A stretch of 36,321 nt of DNA from SAR86 cluster bacterium (GTDB lineage Bacteria > Pseudomonadota > Gammaproteobacteria > Magnimaribacterales > TMED112), in the NCBI GenBank assembly GCA_016779525.1, contig JADHNL010000010.1, forward strand, positions 1 through 36,321, read 5' to 3'. The translations under genes and the position numbers were made by a program. This document shows, piece by piece, positions 17,015 through 25,286 of the stretch. Each line of letters starts with the position of its first letter. Positions within the stretch are counted from its first letter, which is position 1. The notes under the pieces are model-generated. The model searched no databases, was not told the origin of the DNA, and saw only the letters and a program-made list of their open reading frames with translations.

Positions 17015-19984
17015 ATGAAATTAACAAAAACACTTATAATTATTTTCTCAGCATTATTCGTTGCTGCGTGTGGCGGCGGTGGTAGTTCATCACCAGCTCC
17101 AACACCAGCTCCAACGCCAGCTCCAACGCCAGCTCCAACGCCAGCTCCAACGCCAGCTCCAACGCCAGCTCCCGAGTCTTGTTTGGTAGGTGCAGATACA
17201 GGAGTTTCCACTCAAGATTTTGATGGTGTATCTAAAAAGGTTTGTGTCCTTACTTTCCCTGATTCAGCCCCTATAACTGGCGATGTTACCTTAAGTAACG
17301 ATGCTATATACGCACTGAATGGCGCGGTTTTTGTTGGTAATGGTATTGGTGAAGACGGTACTGATGCTGGTGATGATGGTATCCTGACAATTGAAGCAGG
17401 CACAACCATTGTTGGAACAGCCGGTGCAGGCTTTGAAGACGCCACAGCATGGGTAGAAGCCGTTAATGCAGGCGCAGCTGATGTTGAAGTTTCAGATTCA
17501 GATGTTGACTACTTGGTCGTTAAGCCTGGATCCCAGATATTTGTCGAAGGAACCGCTTCAGCACCTGTCATAATGACTGGAGTCAGTGATTTAACTGGAG
17601 AAGTAAGAGCTGGATCTGAAGCTCAATGGGGCGGATTTGTAGTGTCCGGTTTAGCAACACAGAATAATTGTAATGAAGCCGATTTGGGAACAGCAGCTTG
17701 CGTTGCTAATGGCGAAGGTGCTTCAGGATATTACGGTGGAACAAACGATGAAGATAGCTCTGGTTCAATAGAATATTTGCAAGTTAAGTATGCAGGCTAT
17801 AAGTTTTCAAATGAAGACGAATTAAACGGTATAGCATTTCAAGCTGTAGGCTCAGGAACAGTACTAGATTATATACAGGTACATAATGGTTCAGACGATG
17901 GCATTGAATTTTTTGGCGGCACTGCTGGCATTAAACACTTTGTTGTAACAGGTGCATCCGATGATTCTTTGGACTGGACCGATGGTTGGAGAGGGTTCGC
18001 ACAGTATGGTGTGATCGTTCAAACACTTTTCCCAGCTACAGATGCTGCAAGGTCTAAAGACAATGTTATAGAAGCCGATAACTATGGGTCAGATATGGAC
18101 AGAGCGCCAAGATCATTCCCAAAAATGGCTAACATTACCATGGTTCAAGATTACGGCGGAGATACTCTACTATTGAGAGAGGGTACTGGAGCTTTCATCT
18201 TAAATTCCATCATTGCTGGAAATCCAGATGATTCAAGTTATTGCTTGGATATTGATGACAATGAAACTTATAGACATGCAGGCACAGCAGGAAATATGAC
18301 GAATATAAGCTTTGACGGTACAATTTTTGATTCTGTAAAATGTAGCGCCATGGCCGCATCCAGTGGATGGGTTGATCCTTCTTCTTCAGATGAGGGTGCC
18401 GATGTTTTTGACATTGGTGCAGAGCTTGAAAGTCTTGATTCGGTTATGTTTAATGCAACAGGTCTTCATGGTTCCAAAAGAAACGCAGCATACCTATCAC
18501 ACCCACTAGTGAATTCATATCACGCTGGCAAAATTGCTAATGCCAACGTGTTGGATAGCAATCTTGTAACTGAAGATTTTATTGGTGGTGTTAAGAGCGA
18601 TGCTGAGGACTGGACTGTAGGGTGGACATATGGGTTGCATATCTCAAACGCTGACATGCAAGACTATTGCCCATTAGGTACAGCCCTAACAACCATTAAA
18701 GATGGCGGTGGTGCCGCATGTGAAATCACAGCCACTAACGCTGCAGAAACTAACATTAGACTTGTGGGCGGTGGATTGCCATATGTCATGAAAGGAAAGC
18801 TTGTTGTAGGTGATGGTACTGCTGCAGGTGCTCAATACCTGCAAGTTGATCCGGGTGTTACTATTTATAGTGATCAGGTAGCAGGAGAAGGTTCGCTAAC
18901 AGATTTAGATTATGTGGTCGTACCAACCTATTCTAAACTTCTAGTCAATGGTGCACCAGGAGCTCCTGTAACCTTTACTTCAAGCAGAGAAGTGAGAACT
19001 TCAGGTGATAGCGATAGTTCAACCTTATCCGCTGAGACCACTAACGACTGGGGTGGACTAGTAATCAATGGTCTAGCTACTCAAAACAAATGCAATATTA
19101 GTGATATTGGCACTGCAGCCTGTACGGCTGACGGTGAGGGCGCATCTGGTAGCTACGGTGGCACCAATGATGCAGACAACAGTGGTAATATTTTCTACGG
19201 AATCGTTAAGTATGCTGGAAGAAAATTCAACAACGAAGATGAGCTAAATGGTGTAGCTTTCCAAGCTGTTGGTAACAAGACTGAGGTTGATTACCTGCAA
19301 ACATTCAATACTTCAGACGATGGTGTTGAGTTCTTTGGCGGTACTGTCAACGCAAAACACCTCCTTGTGATGAGTGCATCAGACGATTCTATTGACTGGA
19401 CAGATGGATGGCGTGGAAAAGTTCAGCACGCAATTGTCTGGCAGAATCAAGGTCAAGAGTTTGCTGTTGATAGATCAATAGAAGCTGATAACTATGGGTC
19501 AGATATGGACAGAACTCCAAGGTCTATGCCAATGTTTGCCAACCTGACAATAGTCAGCCAAGACGGTCAGGCAGTTCTATTAAGAGAAGGCACAGGGCTT
19601 CATATCTACAATTCAGTTGTGGCTGATGAAGGTGCTAGCACATGTTGGGATATTGACGATGCCACCACCTATGATTTTAATGCCGATGGTGTTCCAGGTG
19701 AAGGTCATGTGTATAGAGGAAATTTATTCTCTTGTGCAACTTTGGCTCAAGATGACGATAGTGGAGCTAACGTTGCTCAGATAGAAGCGTTATTATCATC
19801 CGATACTAATACAGCGTCAGCTGGCGGTGGATCTCTATCTGGTTACTGCAATGGAAGTGTTGAATCAGGGCTAACTCCTGTAGCAATTGACGATGCCTTC
19901 TTCGATAGCACAGACTACGTAGGAGCTTGTGCATCAGCGGAAACCGATTGGACTCTGAACTGGGCTTTTAAGCCATCTGAATAG
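17015..19984 (+). CDS. Surface lipoprotein with APTP repeat stalk and duplicated beta-helix-like body
   Basis: The 989 residues begin with a lipoprotein signal peptide (lipobox FVAAC, Cys at about residue 19). A Gly/Ser linker and an Ala-Pro-Thr-Pro repeat stalk (to about residue 53) follow, then a body of two homologous halves. Each half contains WGG(F/L)V, GLATQN(N/K)CN, EGASG, YGGTND, NEDELNG(I/V)AFQAVG, SDDG(I/V)EFFGGT, WTDGWRG and [10 protein letters not shown]. The pattern resembles uncharacterised secreted parallel-beta-helix proteins found beside TonB receptors in Bacteroidetes and Proteobacteria. No catalytic motif is recognisable. It sits behind a PhoB-like box and before a TonB receptor operon, so a role in surface capture of a phosphorus source is inferred, not shown. 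A strong terminator follows. Confidence 0.85.
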   Translation: MKLTKTLIIIFSALFVAACGGGGSSSPAPTPAPTPAPTPAPTPAPTPAPTPAPESCLVGADTGVSTQDFDGVSKKVCVLTFPDSAPITGDVTLSNDAIYALNGAVFVGNGIGEDGTDAGDDGILTIEAGTTIVGTAGAGFEDATAWVEAVNAGAADVEVSDSDVDYLVVKPGSQIFVEGTASAPVIMTGVSDLTGEVRAGSEAQWGGFVVSGLATQNNCNEADLGTAACVANGEGASGYYGGTNDEDSSGSIEYLQVKYAGYKFSNEDELNGIAFQAVGSGTVLDYIQVHNGSDDGIEFFGGTAGIKHFVVTGASDDSLDWTDGWRGFAQYGVIVQTLFPATDAARSKDNVIEADNYGSDMDRAPRSFPKMANITMVQDYGGDTLLLREGTGAFILNSIIAGNPDDSSYCLDIDDNETYRHAGTAGNMTNISFDGTIFDSVKCSAMAASSGWVDPSSSDEGADVFDIGAELESLDSVMFNATGLHGSKRNAAYLSHPLVNSYHAGKIANANVLDSNLVTEDFIGGVKSDAEDWTVGWTYGLHISNADMQDYCPLGTALTTIKDGGGAACEITATNAAETNIRLVGGGLPYVMKGKLVVGDGTAAGAQYLQVDPGVTIYSDQVAGEGSLTDLDYVVVPTYSKLLVNGAPGAPVTFTSSREVRTSGDSDSSTLSAETTNDWGGLVINGLATQNKCNISDIGTAACTADGEGASGSYGGTNDADNSGNIFYGIVKYAGRKFNNEDELNGVAFQAVGNKTEVDYLQTFNTSDDGVEFFGGTVNAKHLLVMSASDDSIDWTDGWRGKVQHAIVWQNQGQEFAVDRSIEADNYGSDMDRTPRSMPMFANLTIVSQDGQAVLLREGTGLHIYNSVVADEGASTCWDIDDATTYDFNADGVPGEGHVYRGNLFSCATLAQDDDSGANVAQIEALLSSDTNTASAGGGSLSGYCNGSVESGLTPVAIDDAFFDSTDYVGACASAETDWTLNWAFKPSE
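17091..17172 (+). repeat. 12-bp in-frame tandem repeat encoding APTP stalk
   Basis: The unit aac(a/g)ccagctcc occurs six times head to tail from 17101 to 17172, preceded by a partial copy (17091-17100). Five of the six units are identical; only the first differs (a for g). A 12-bp unit keeps frame whatever the copy number, so slippage would change stalk length without inactivating the protein. Confidence 0.95.
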
Positions 19985-20013
19985 CCTTTTTACGTAAAAA
20001 CCTAAAGGAGTCC

Positions 20014-20042
20014 AAACTGCCCCGAAAGGGGCAGTTTCTTTA
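20014..20042 (+). terminator. Strong rho-independent terminator after the 989-aa lipoprotein gene
   Basis: A perfect 10-bp stem (aaactgcccc / ggggcagttt) closed by a GAAA tetraloop is followed by ctttatt. It ends 30-60 nt after the lipoprotein stop and separates it from the TonB receptor. It is the only textbook intrinsic terminator I found in the window. Confidence 0.93.
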
Positions 20043-20054
20043 TTGTTTTCTAAT

Positions 20055-20088
20055 TTGTCACAAAAATGATTCATTTAGTAGTTAGGCT
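20055..20088 (+). promoter_or_regulatory. PhoB-box-like operator and promoter upstream of the TonB-arsC-aqpS operon
   Basis: TTGTCAC-AAAA-ATGATTC (20055-20072) has an excellent first half-site against the PhoB consensus CTGTCAY and a poor second one. The 10 nt that follow lead to TAGGCT (20083-20088), which is 6 nt before the GTG start. The -10 resembles the TAAGCT of the preceding transcription unit at the same spacing. This repeated geometry is why I report it despite the weak second half. Confidence 0.45.
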
Positions 20089-20094
20089 AATGCT

Positions 20095-22638
20095 GTGAAC
20101 AAATACATCATAATTACCTTAATTATCTTTTCTATGACTTCATTTGGACAAGAGAATGATGAGGATATTAATACTGAAAATATTGAAGATGTAGTGGTTT
20201 CTGTGAGTTTTATACCTGATGAAAAAAGAGATACAAGCGAAATTTCAAATGTTCTCACTTCAGAGGATATGACTTTAGCTGGTGATAGTGCTGCATCTGA
20301 TGCATTAAAAAGAATTACAGGTTTAAGTCTTGTTAAAGGTAAATATGTCTATGTCAGGGGTATGGGTGAAAGATATTCCTCTGCTTTGCTGAACGGGGTC
20401 TTATTACCGAGCCCTGAGCCACTTAAACGTGTTGTCCCCTTTGATATTTTCCCAACTTCAGTTCTAGAGAGTGTTCTAGTTCAAAAAACTTACTCTGCAC
20501 AATATCCTGGTGAATTTGGTGGTGGAGTTATCGATATGAGGACAAAACTTATTCCTGATTCAGAGTTTGCTGAATTTGGAATTTCATTTGCTTATGATTC
20601 TCTAGCAACAAATACAAACGCTCAATTAATGCCTGGATTTGATGGTGATTGGACTGGATTTGACGATGGGTCTAGAAACCTGCCATCAAGTTTGCAGCCA
20701 TTTTATGCTAATGGAGATTTTGTCTCACTTTCTAATGGTTCATATGCTGAACTTACAAGAGCAGGACAAAATTTTGGCGGGGAATGGGCTCCAGAAGAAA
20801 CTAGTTTAAATCCTGGCTTAGGAGTGAATTTAGCCTATGGCAATTCTTATTACCGTGATTCTGGAATAGTGGGCATTTTATTTAGTGCTGGTTACGATAA
20901 TGATTATTCATTTATTCCTGATATTAAGAGAACTAACTATGCCAGAGGATCGGAAAATGATTTGGTGTCTAGAGATACCTATGATGTTCAAAAAACAAAT
21001 AACCAAATTGATTCAAACGTTCTAGCTTCTATTGGATGGGATATCGATGGCATGAATTATCTACAGCTAACTAATTTGTTGGTAAGAAAAACCGATAATC
21101 GCTTGACCTTAAGCGAAGGGAAAAATGTTGAGGCTGATTTTTTTGCAAAAAATACAAAGTTTGAGTGGGTAGAAAGACAAATTAATTCATTGACACTTTC
21201 AGGCAAACACGATCTTAGTTCTGGATTGTATATAGATTGGCGCTATGGCTTTGCCGACGGAAAAAGATTCTCTCCTTTCGAAAGGGAGTATTTCTACGAA
21301 TGTGAAGAATCATTCATAGAAAACTGTTTGGATAAATACGAATTTTCACGACGCTCTGACAGTAACTCAACTCAGTTTTCTTGGTTAAACGATGATGCCA
21401 CTGAGGTTGCTATAGACTTTAATTACCCTTTCCAGACAACATCAAATGAGTTAGAGCTAAGTTTTGGATTAAAGCAATCTAAAAAAGAAAGGAAAACCGA
21501 TGTTAAAAGATATAGATTTTTACCTGATTTTGTTAATGGTTCACTATTCGCTTCTCAAGATTTTAGAAGACAACCCATTGAGAACATACTATCAGCAGAG
21601 AACTTTAGGTTAGATCGTTCTGGCTTAATCTTATTAGAAGAAACTTTAAACACTGATAATTACGAAGGTAATTTGACTATCGATGCTGCTTACTTATCAA
21701 TAGAGACAACATTAAACGATAGCCTTGAAATAACTGCTGGCCTCAGAACAGAAAATTCTGATATAGAAGTTATAACTCAAACTTTTTTTGGCGGAGCCAA
21801 TTCAGCAATATCTACAGATAAATTGGATAAATTGCTGCCCGCTTTGACAGCTACCTACAGCTTTAATGATAGTATGCAGTTGAGGTTGGGTTATAGTGAG
21901 ACATTATCAAGACCACAATTCAGGGAAATGTCCCCAGTCCTTTTTGTCAATTTTGATACCGATAGACTGGAACGCGGTTTTCTTGGTCTTAAGTCATCGG
22001 AGATAACTAATATCGATTTACGATATGAATGGTATTTTGGATCTGGTGAATTTTTTACATTGTCATATTTCAGAAAAGAATTTATCAATCCAATTGAACA
22101 AGTCCTAGAAGCGGCAGCAACTAGTGATTATGTAAGTTATAGAAATGCAAAATCTGCAGAATTAGACGGTATTGAACTTGAGACGCAAAAGCAACTTGGG
22201 GAATTGATAGCCGGATATGACTTTTTTGTAAAATTTAATTACACCCTTAATGAATCAAATGCTGTGACAGACCCTGAATTTGTGGTTTTATCTTCTTATG
22301 ATGATAGGCCTATGGTAGGACAGCCAGAAAATATTTTTAATTTTCAGTTTGGCTACTATGGCTCAAACGATACAAGGCTAAGCCTAAATTACAATGATGT
22401 TGGAGAGAGAATACGAGAATTGGGTACAGATGTAATTCCAAATGTCCTTGAAGATTTGCCTCCTCTGTTAGATCTTGTTTACAGCAAAGAGATTCAGGCT
22501 TGGGATGGAATGCTTGATTTAACAGTTAAATGGAGAAATATCCTTGAAGAACCATATGAAGCACTGCAAGGTGATAAAGTATTTGAATCATATCCTTCAA
22601 GCTCATCTATTTCATTTAGTTTGAAATATAGCTATTAA
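20095..22638 (+). CDS. TonB-dependent outer-membrane receptor, candidate phosphate-responsive type
   Basis: An 847-residue receptor with signal peptide (about residues 1-18), a TonB-box-like IEDVVVSVSF, and a plug domain. The plug contains VRGMGERYSSALLNGVLLPS, VVPFDIFPTSVLESVLVQKT and YPGEFGGGVIDMRTK. This plug signature marks a distinct TonB receptor branch found in Bacteroidetes and Proteobacteria, unlike the siderophore branch. A 22-strand barrel ends with the aromatic SISFSLKYSY. The start is GTG; the ATG five bases upstream meets a stop at once. It is directly followed (0 nt) by arsC. The ligand is unknown; phosphate or a phosphorus compound is inferred from arsenate genes and PhoB-like boxes. 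Confidence 0.9.
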   Translation: MNKYIIITLIIFSMTSFGQENDEDINTENIEDVVVSVSFIPDEKRDTSEISNVLTSEDMTLAGDSAASDALKRITGLSLVKGKYVYVRGMGERYSSALLNGVLLPSPEPLKRVVPFDIFPTSVLESVLVQKTYSAQYPGEFGGGVIDMRTKLIPDSEFAEFGISFAYDSLATNTNAQLMPGFDGDWTGFDDGSRNLPSSLQPFYANGDFVSLSNGSYAELTRAGQNFGGEWAPEETSLNPGLGVNLAYGNSYYRDSGIVGILFSAGYDNDYSFIPDIKRTNYARGSENDLVSRDTYDVQKTNNQIDSNVLASIGWDIDGMNYLQLTNLLVRKTDNRLTLSEGKNVEADFFAKNTKFEWVERQINSLTLSGKHDLSSGLYIDWRYGFADGKRFSPFEREYFYECEESFIENCLDKYEFSRRSDSNSTQFSWLNDDATEVAIDFNYPFQTTSNELELSFGLKQSKKERKTDVKRYRFLPDFVNGSLFASQDFRRQPIENILSAENFRLDRSGLILLEETLNTDNYEGNLTIDAAYLSIETTLNDSLEITAGLRTENSDIEVITQTFFGGANSAISTDKLDKLLPALTATYSFNDSMQLRLGYSETLSRPQFREMSPVLFVNFDTDRLERGFLGLKSSEITNIDLRYEWYFGSGEFFTLSYFRKEFINPIEQVLEAAATSDYVSYRNAKSAELDGIELETQKQLGELIAGYDFFVKFNYTLNESNAVTDPEFVVLSSYDDRPMVGQPENIFNFQFGYYGSNDTRLSLNYNDVGERIRELGTDVIPNVLEDLPPLLDLVYSKEIQAWDGMLDLTVKWRNILEEPYEALQGDKVFESYPSSSSISFSLKYSY

Positions 22639-23028
22639 ATGAAAAGTGTCTTATTTGTTTGTGTGGAAAATGCTTGCAGAAGTCAGCTTGCTGAAGCAAT
22701 AAGCAATACTTTTTATGGGGATTCGCTACAAGCATCTTCAGCTGGATCAAGGCCTGCTAAGAAAGTTAACCCTAAAGCTATCTCATCTTTATTGCGCATG
22801 GGGATACACATAGAATATGACGAACCTAAAGATGTAAAAATTTTTGAAGATAAACATTTTGACTATGTGGTAACAATGGGTTGCGGCGATAAGTGCCCTC
22901 ATATCCCAGGAGCTAAGATGTTTGATTGGCAAATACCAGATCCAAAACTTATGTCCGATGACGATTTTGATGCAATAAGAGATTTGATTGATTTCAAAAT
23001 TCAATCAGAGCTAATACCAGATGCTTAA
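22639..23028 (+). CDS. arsC: Arsenate reductase, LMW-phosphatase/thioredoxin-coupled type
   Basis: A 129-residue protein with the phosphatase P-loop CVENACRS (C8-X5-R14). A redox pair, C82 and C86, lies in TMGCGDKCPH, and a distal DWQIPDPK supplies the catalytic Asp. The Cys triad matches the thioredoxin-linked ArsC mechanism of the Bacillus/Staphylococcus type (C10, C82, C89), although the last spacing is shorter. It reduces arsenate to arsenite in the cytoplasm. Its ATG immediately follows the TonB receptor stop, and its end overlaps aqpS by 8 nt, so all three genes are one translationally coupled unit. No arsR regulator is present. Confidence 0.87.
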   Translation: MKSVLFVCVENACRSQLAEAISNTFYGDSLQASSAGSRPAKKVNPKAISSLLRMGIHIEYDEPKDVKIFEDKHFDYVVTMGCGDKCPHIPGAKMFDWQIPDPKLMSDDDFDAIRDLIDFKIQSELIPDA

Positions 23029-23653
23029 AAAATTAATAGCAGAATTATTTGGAACAGCCTCGCTTGTAAGTGTAGTGATAGGATCTGGCATTATGGCTGA
23101 ACGCCTTGCAGCTGGTAATGAAGCGATTATGCTTTTAGCAAATAGTTTTGCAACTTTTCTTGGGTTGTTTTTCTTGATAACTGTATTGGGCCGTATAAGT
23201 GCACAATTTAACCCTGTTGTTTCAATGGTTATGTTGTTTGAGAAAAAAATTTCTAATGATAAATTCTTATTATTTAGCTTATTCCAGATCCTTGGTGCCT
23301 TGGTTGGGGTAGTTATGACAAATCTTATGTTTGATCTAGACCCCATTTCACTGGCTCAAAAATCAAGATATGGAGTAAATTTATGGTTTTCTGAAATCAT
23401 AGCTACTGCAATGCTAATTATTGTTATTCTTTCTTCTCCACCAAAAAAAGTTGCAATTATGGTTGCTTCATTTATTGGCGCTGCTTATTGGTTTACCTCT
23501 TCAACATCCTTTGCTAACCCTGCAGTTACATTTGGAAGAATTTTTTCTGATACTTTCACAGGAATTTATGCTTTTGATGCTCTATATTTCATGCTTGCCC
23601 AAATACTTGGTGCAATTTTGGGTTTATTTTTTTACCGTTATCTCTGGAAATAA
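23021..23653 (+). CDS. aqpS: MIP-family aquaglyceroporin, AqpS-like arsenite channel
   Basis: A 210-residue six-helix channel. The two pore half-helix motifs are NPVV (residues 64-67, a variant of the first NPA) and NPAVTFGR (about 168-175). In Sinorhizobium meliloti, aqpS beside arsC replaces the arsenite efflux pump: arsenite made by ArsC leaves passively through the channel. The same coupling here (8-nt overlap with arsC) makes that the best reading. Water or glycerol transport cannot be excluded from sequence. It ends one base before the convergent D-aminoacylase gene. The 92-aa plus-strand ORF at 23421 is a frame shadow. Confidence 0.85.
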   Translation: MLKKLIAELFGTASLVSVVIGSGIMAERLAAGNEAIMLLANSFATFLGLFFLITVLGRISAQFNPVVSMVMLFEKKISNDKFLLFSLFQILGALVGVVMTNLMFDLDPISLAQKSRYGVNLWFSEIIATAMLIIVILSSPPKKVAIMVASFIGAAYWFTSSTSFANPAVTFGRIFSDTFTGIYAFDALYFMLAQILGAILGLFFYRYLWK

Positions 23654-23654
23654 T

Positions 23655-25235
23655 CTAATCCATTTTCCCAGGACCAAAAAGAACCCTTCCTGGTTTTGAA
23701 AGATTGTGAACTCCATCACTTACAACAATTTGTCCATTCACTATTACATATTCAACTCCTGATGAATATTGATGGGGGTCTTGAAAGGTTGCGTTATCAG
23801 AAATCTTCTCAGGGTCAAAAATAGTAATGTCAGCATAGTAACCTTCTTTAATTAATCCTCTTTTATTGAGTGATATGATTTTGGCAGGCAGGGAAGTCAT
23901 TTTTCTAATAGCCTCTTCTAGACTTATGACATTGCTCTCTCTTACATATTTACCAAGAACTCTTGGAAAGGTGCCATAGGATCTTGGATGTGGTCTGCTT
24001 TCGCCAAAAGGCATGAGTGGTCCATCTGAAGCAATAGCAGCATTTGGATGTTGCATTATAAATTTAACATCATCATCACTTATCGCATGAAATACTGCTC
24101 GAGCATAGCCACCTTCAATGATTTCAAAGACTGTTTCTGCAGCATTTTCTGGTGTAGGCTCAATACCTTTAGTCAGCGTTATTTCTGCAAGGTTCTTGCC
24201 TTCAAGGGAGGTATCCCATTTGGCTTCAGAAATGACAACATTTTTAGGATGGCCACCACCACGATCAAACAGAATCTTTCTAACAACCTCTTCTTTAATT
24301 CGCTTACGAGTCTCATCATTACTAAGTCGATCTAAAAGTGCTTTTCGCCCTCCAGCTTGAGCCCATTGTGGTATTAATGCTGTGATGCTTGTTTGCGATG
24401 CTGTATAGGGATATTGATCAAGATAAACATCATGACCTTTTTGATTTGCCTCATCAATCATAGCAAGCGTTTGCAAAGATAAGCCCCAGTTCTCTTTACC
24501 AATAACTTTATGATGGGTAATGTGTGCAGGTAAACCTCCTGCTATACCAATTTCAATTGTCTCGGCAACTGAATCAAGAATTTTGTCAGCTTCATCTCTC
24601 ATATGTGAGATATAGATTCCACCTCTTTCTCCAACAATTTGAGCTAGGGCTATAATTTCTTCCTTGGAACTAAAATTCCCTGGCACATAGAACAAACCTG
24701 AGGAAAGACCTAATGCACCTTCCTTCATAGCCTTTTTTGTCAAGTTTTTCATTTCTTCAAGTTCACTTGAGGTCGGAGCCCTATTTTCTAGTCCCATTAC
24801 CTCCTCTCTGATGGTGCCTTGCCCCACAAATACAGCCCAGTTTGGTGAAATACCTATTTCTTCAATTTTTTGGTAATGCTCGCCTATGGGAAAAGGAGAA
24901 CTTCCATCGTTGCCATCCGTGAGTGTGGTTACTCCTTGATACAAAAAGGCATCGGCTGTGGGTACATCAAAAATACCACGCACAGCATGAGTATGCACAT
25001 CAATAAAACCTGGGGCTACGATTAAGTTAGTTGCATCAATGTATTTTTTTGCGGTTTTAGAATCAAGTGCACCAAGCACATGGATGGTATCGTCTTTTAT
25101 CCCTATATTTGTTGAAAATCTTGGCTGTCCACTGCCATCAATGATGCTACCGTTCTTAATGATTAAATCATAGTCAGGCTGATCTGAGCAGGAAGAAATG
25201 ACGATGAGTAGAAGTAACAGAAATTTATTTTTCAT
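23655..25235 (-). CDS. Lipoprotein N-acyl-D-amino-acid deacylase (D-aminoacylase family amidohydrolase)
   Basis: A 526-residue metal-dependent amidohydrolase with a lipoprotein signal (VISSCS, Cys at about residue 16), so it acts at the envelope. YDLIIKNGSIIDGSG opens the composite beta domain. Metal ligands lie in GFIDVHTHAV, in ISHMRDEAD and THHKVIG, and in the Asp of AIASDGPLMPFGE. The C-terminus YVIVNGQIVVSDGVHN closes the fold. These are signatures of the NagD/D-aminoacylase group that releases D-amino acids from N-acyl forms. AGGGG provides an SD 4 nt before the ATG. The actual substrate is inferred only from family. Confidence 0.85.
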   Translation of the reverse strand: MKNKFLLLLLIVISSCSDQPDYDLIIKNGSIIDGSGQPRFSTNIGIKDDTIHVLGALDSKTAKKYIDATNLIVAPGFIDVHTHAVRGIFDVPTADAFLYQGVTTLTDGNDGSSPFPIGEHYQKIEEIGISPNWAVFVGQGTIREEVMGLENRAPTSSELEEMKNLTKKAMKEGALGLSSGLFYVPGNFSSKEEIIALAQIVGERGGIYISHMRDEADKILDSVAETIEIGIAGGLPAHITHHKVIGKENWGLSLQTLAMIDEANQKGHDVYLDQYPYTASQTSITALIPQWAQAGGRKALLDRLSNDETRKRIKEEVVRKILFDRGGGHPKNVVISEAKWDTSLEGKNLAEITLTKGIEPTPENAAETVFEIIEGGYARAVFHAISDDDVKFIMQHPNAAIASDGPLMPFGESRPHPRSYGTFPRVLGKYVRESNVISLEEAIRKMTSLPAKIISLNKRGLIKEGYYADITIFDPEKISDNATFQDPHQYSSGVEYVIVNGQIVVSDGVHNLSKPGRVLFGPGKMD

Positions 25236-25286
25236 AAGCCCCTATTGAACAGTTTAATGTAAGATAGATTTTTAGGGGTAATTTCT

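Noticed and set aside
17091-17172. Short regular repeats resembling a CRISPR array
   Set aside because: The units are 12 bp, directly adjacent without spacers and in frame inside a lipoprotein gene; they encode an APTP stalk.
16975-17211. Minus-strand 78-aa ORF rich in Gly-Ala-Gly-Val
   Set aside because: It is the reverse-strand shadow of the APTP repeat and the start of the lipoprotein gene.
23421-23699. Plus-strand 92-aa hydrophobic ORF overlapping aqpS in another frame, possible frameshift product
   Set aside because: The aqpS frame is intact with both pore motifs; the other frame is hydrophobic only because the DNA encodes membrane helices.
25236-25286. CCCCTA...TAGGGG inverted repeat as an operator between the deacylase and the PQQ dehydrogenase genes
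   Set aside because: Each arm is simply the AGGGG Shine-Dalgarno of one of the two divergent genes, so symmetry is explained by ribosome binding sites.
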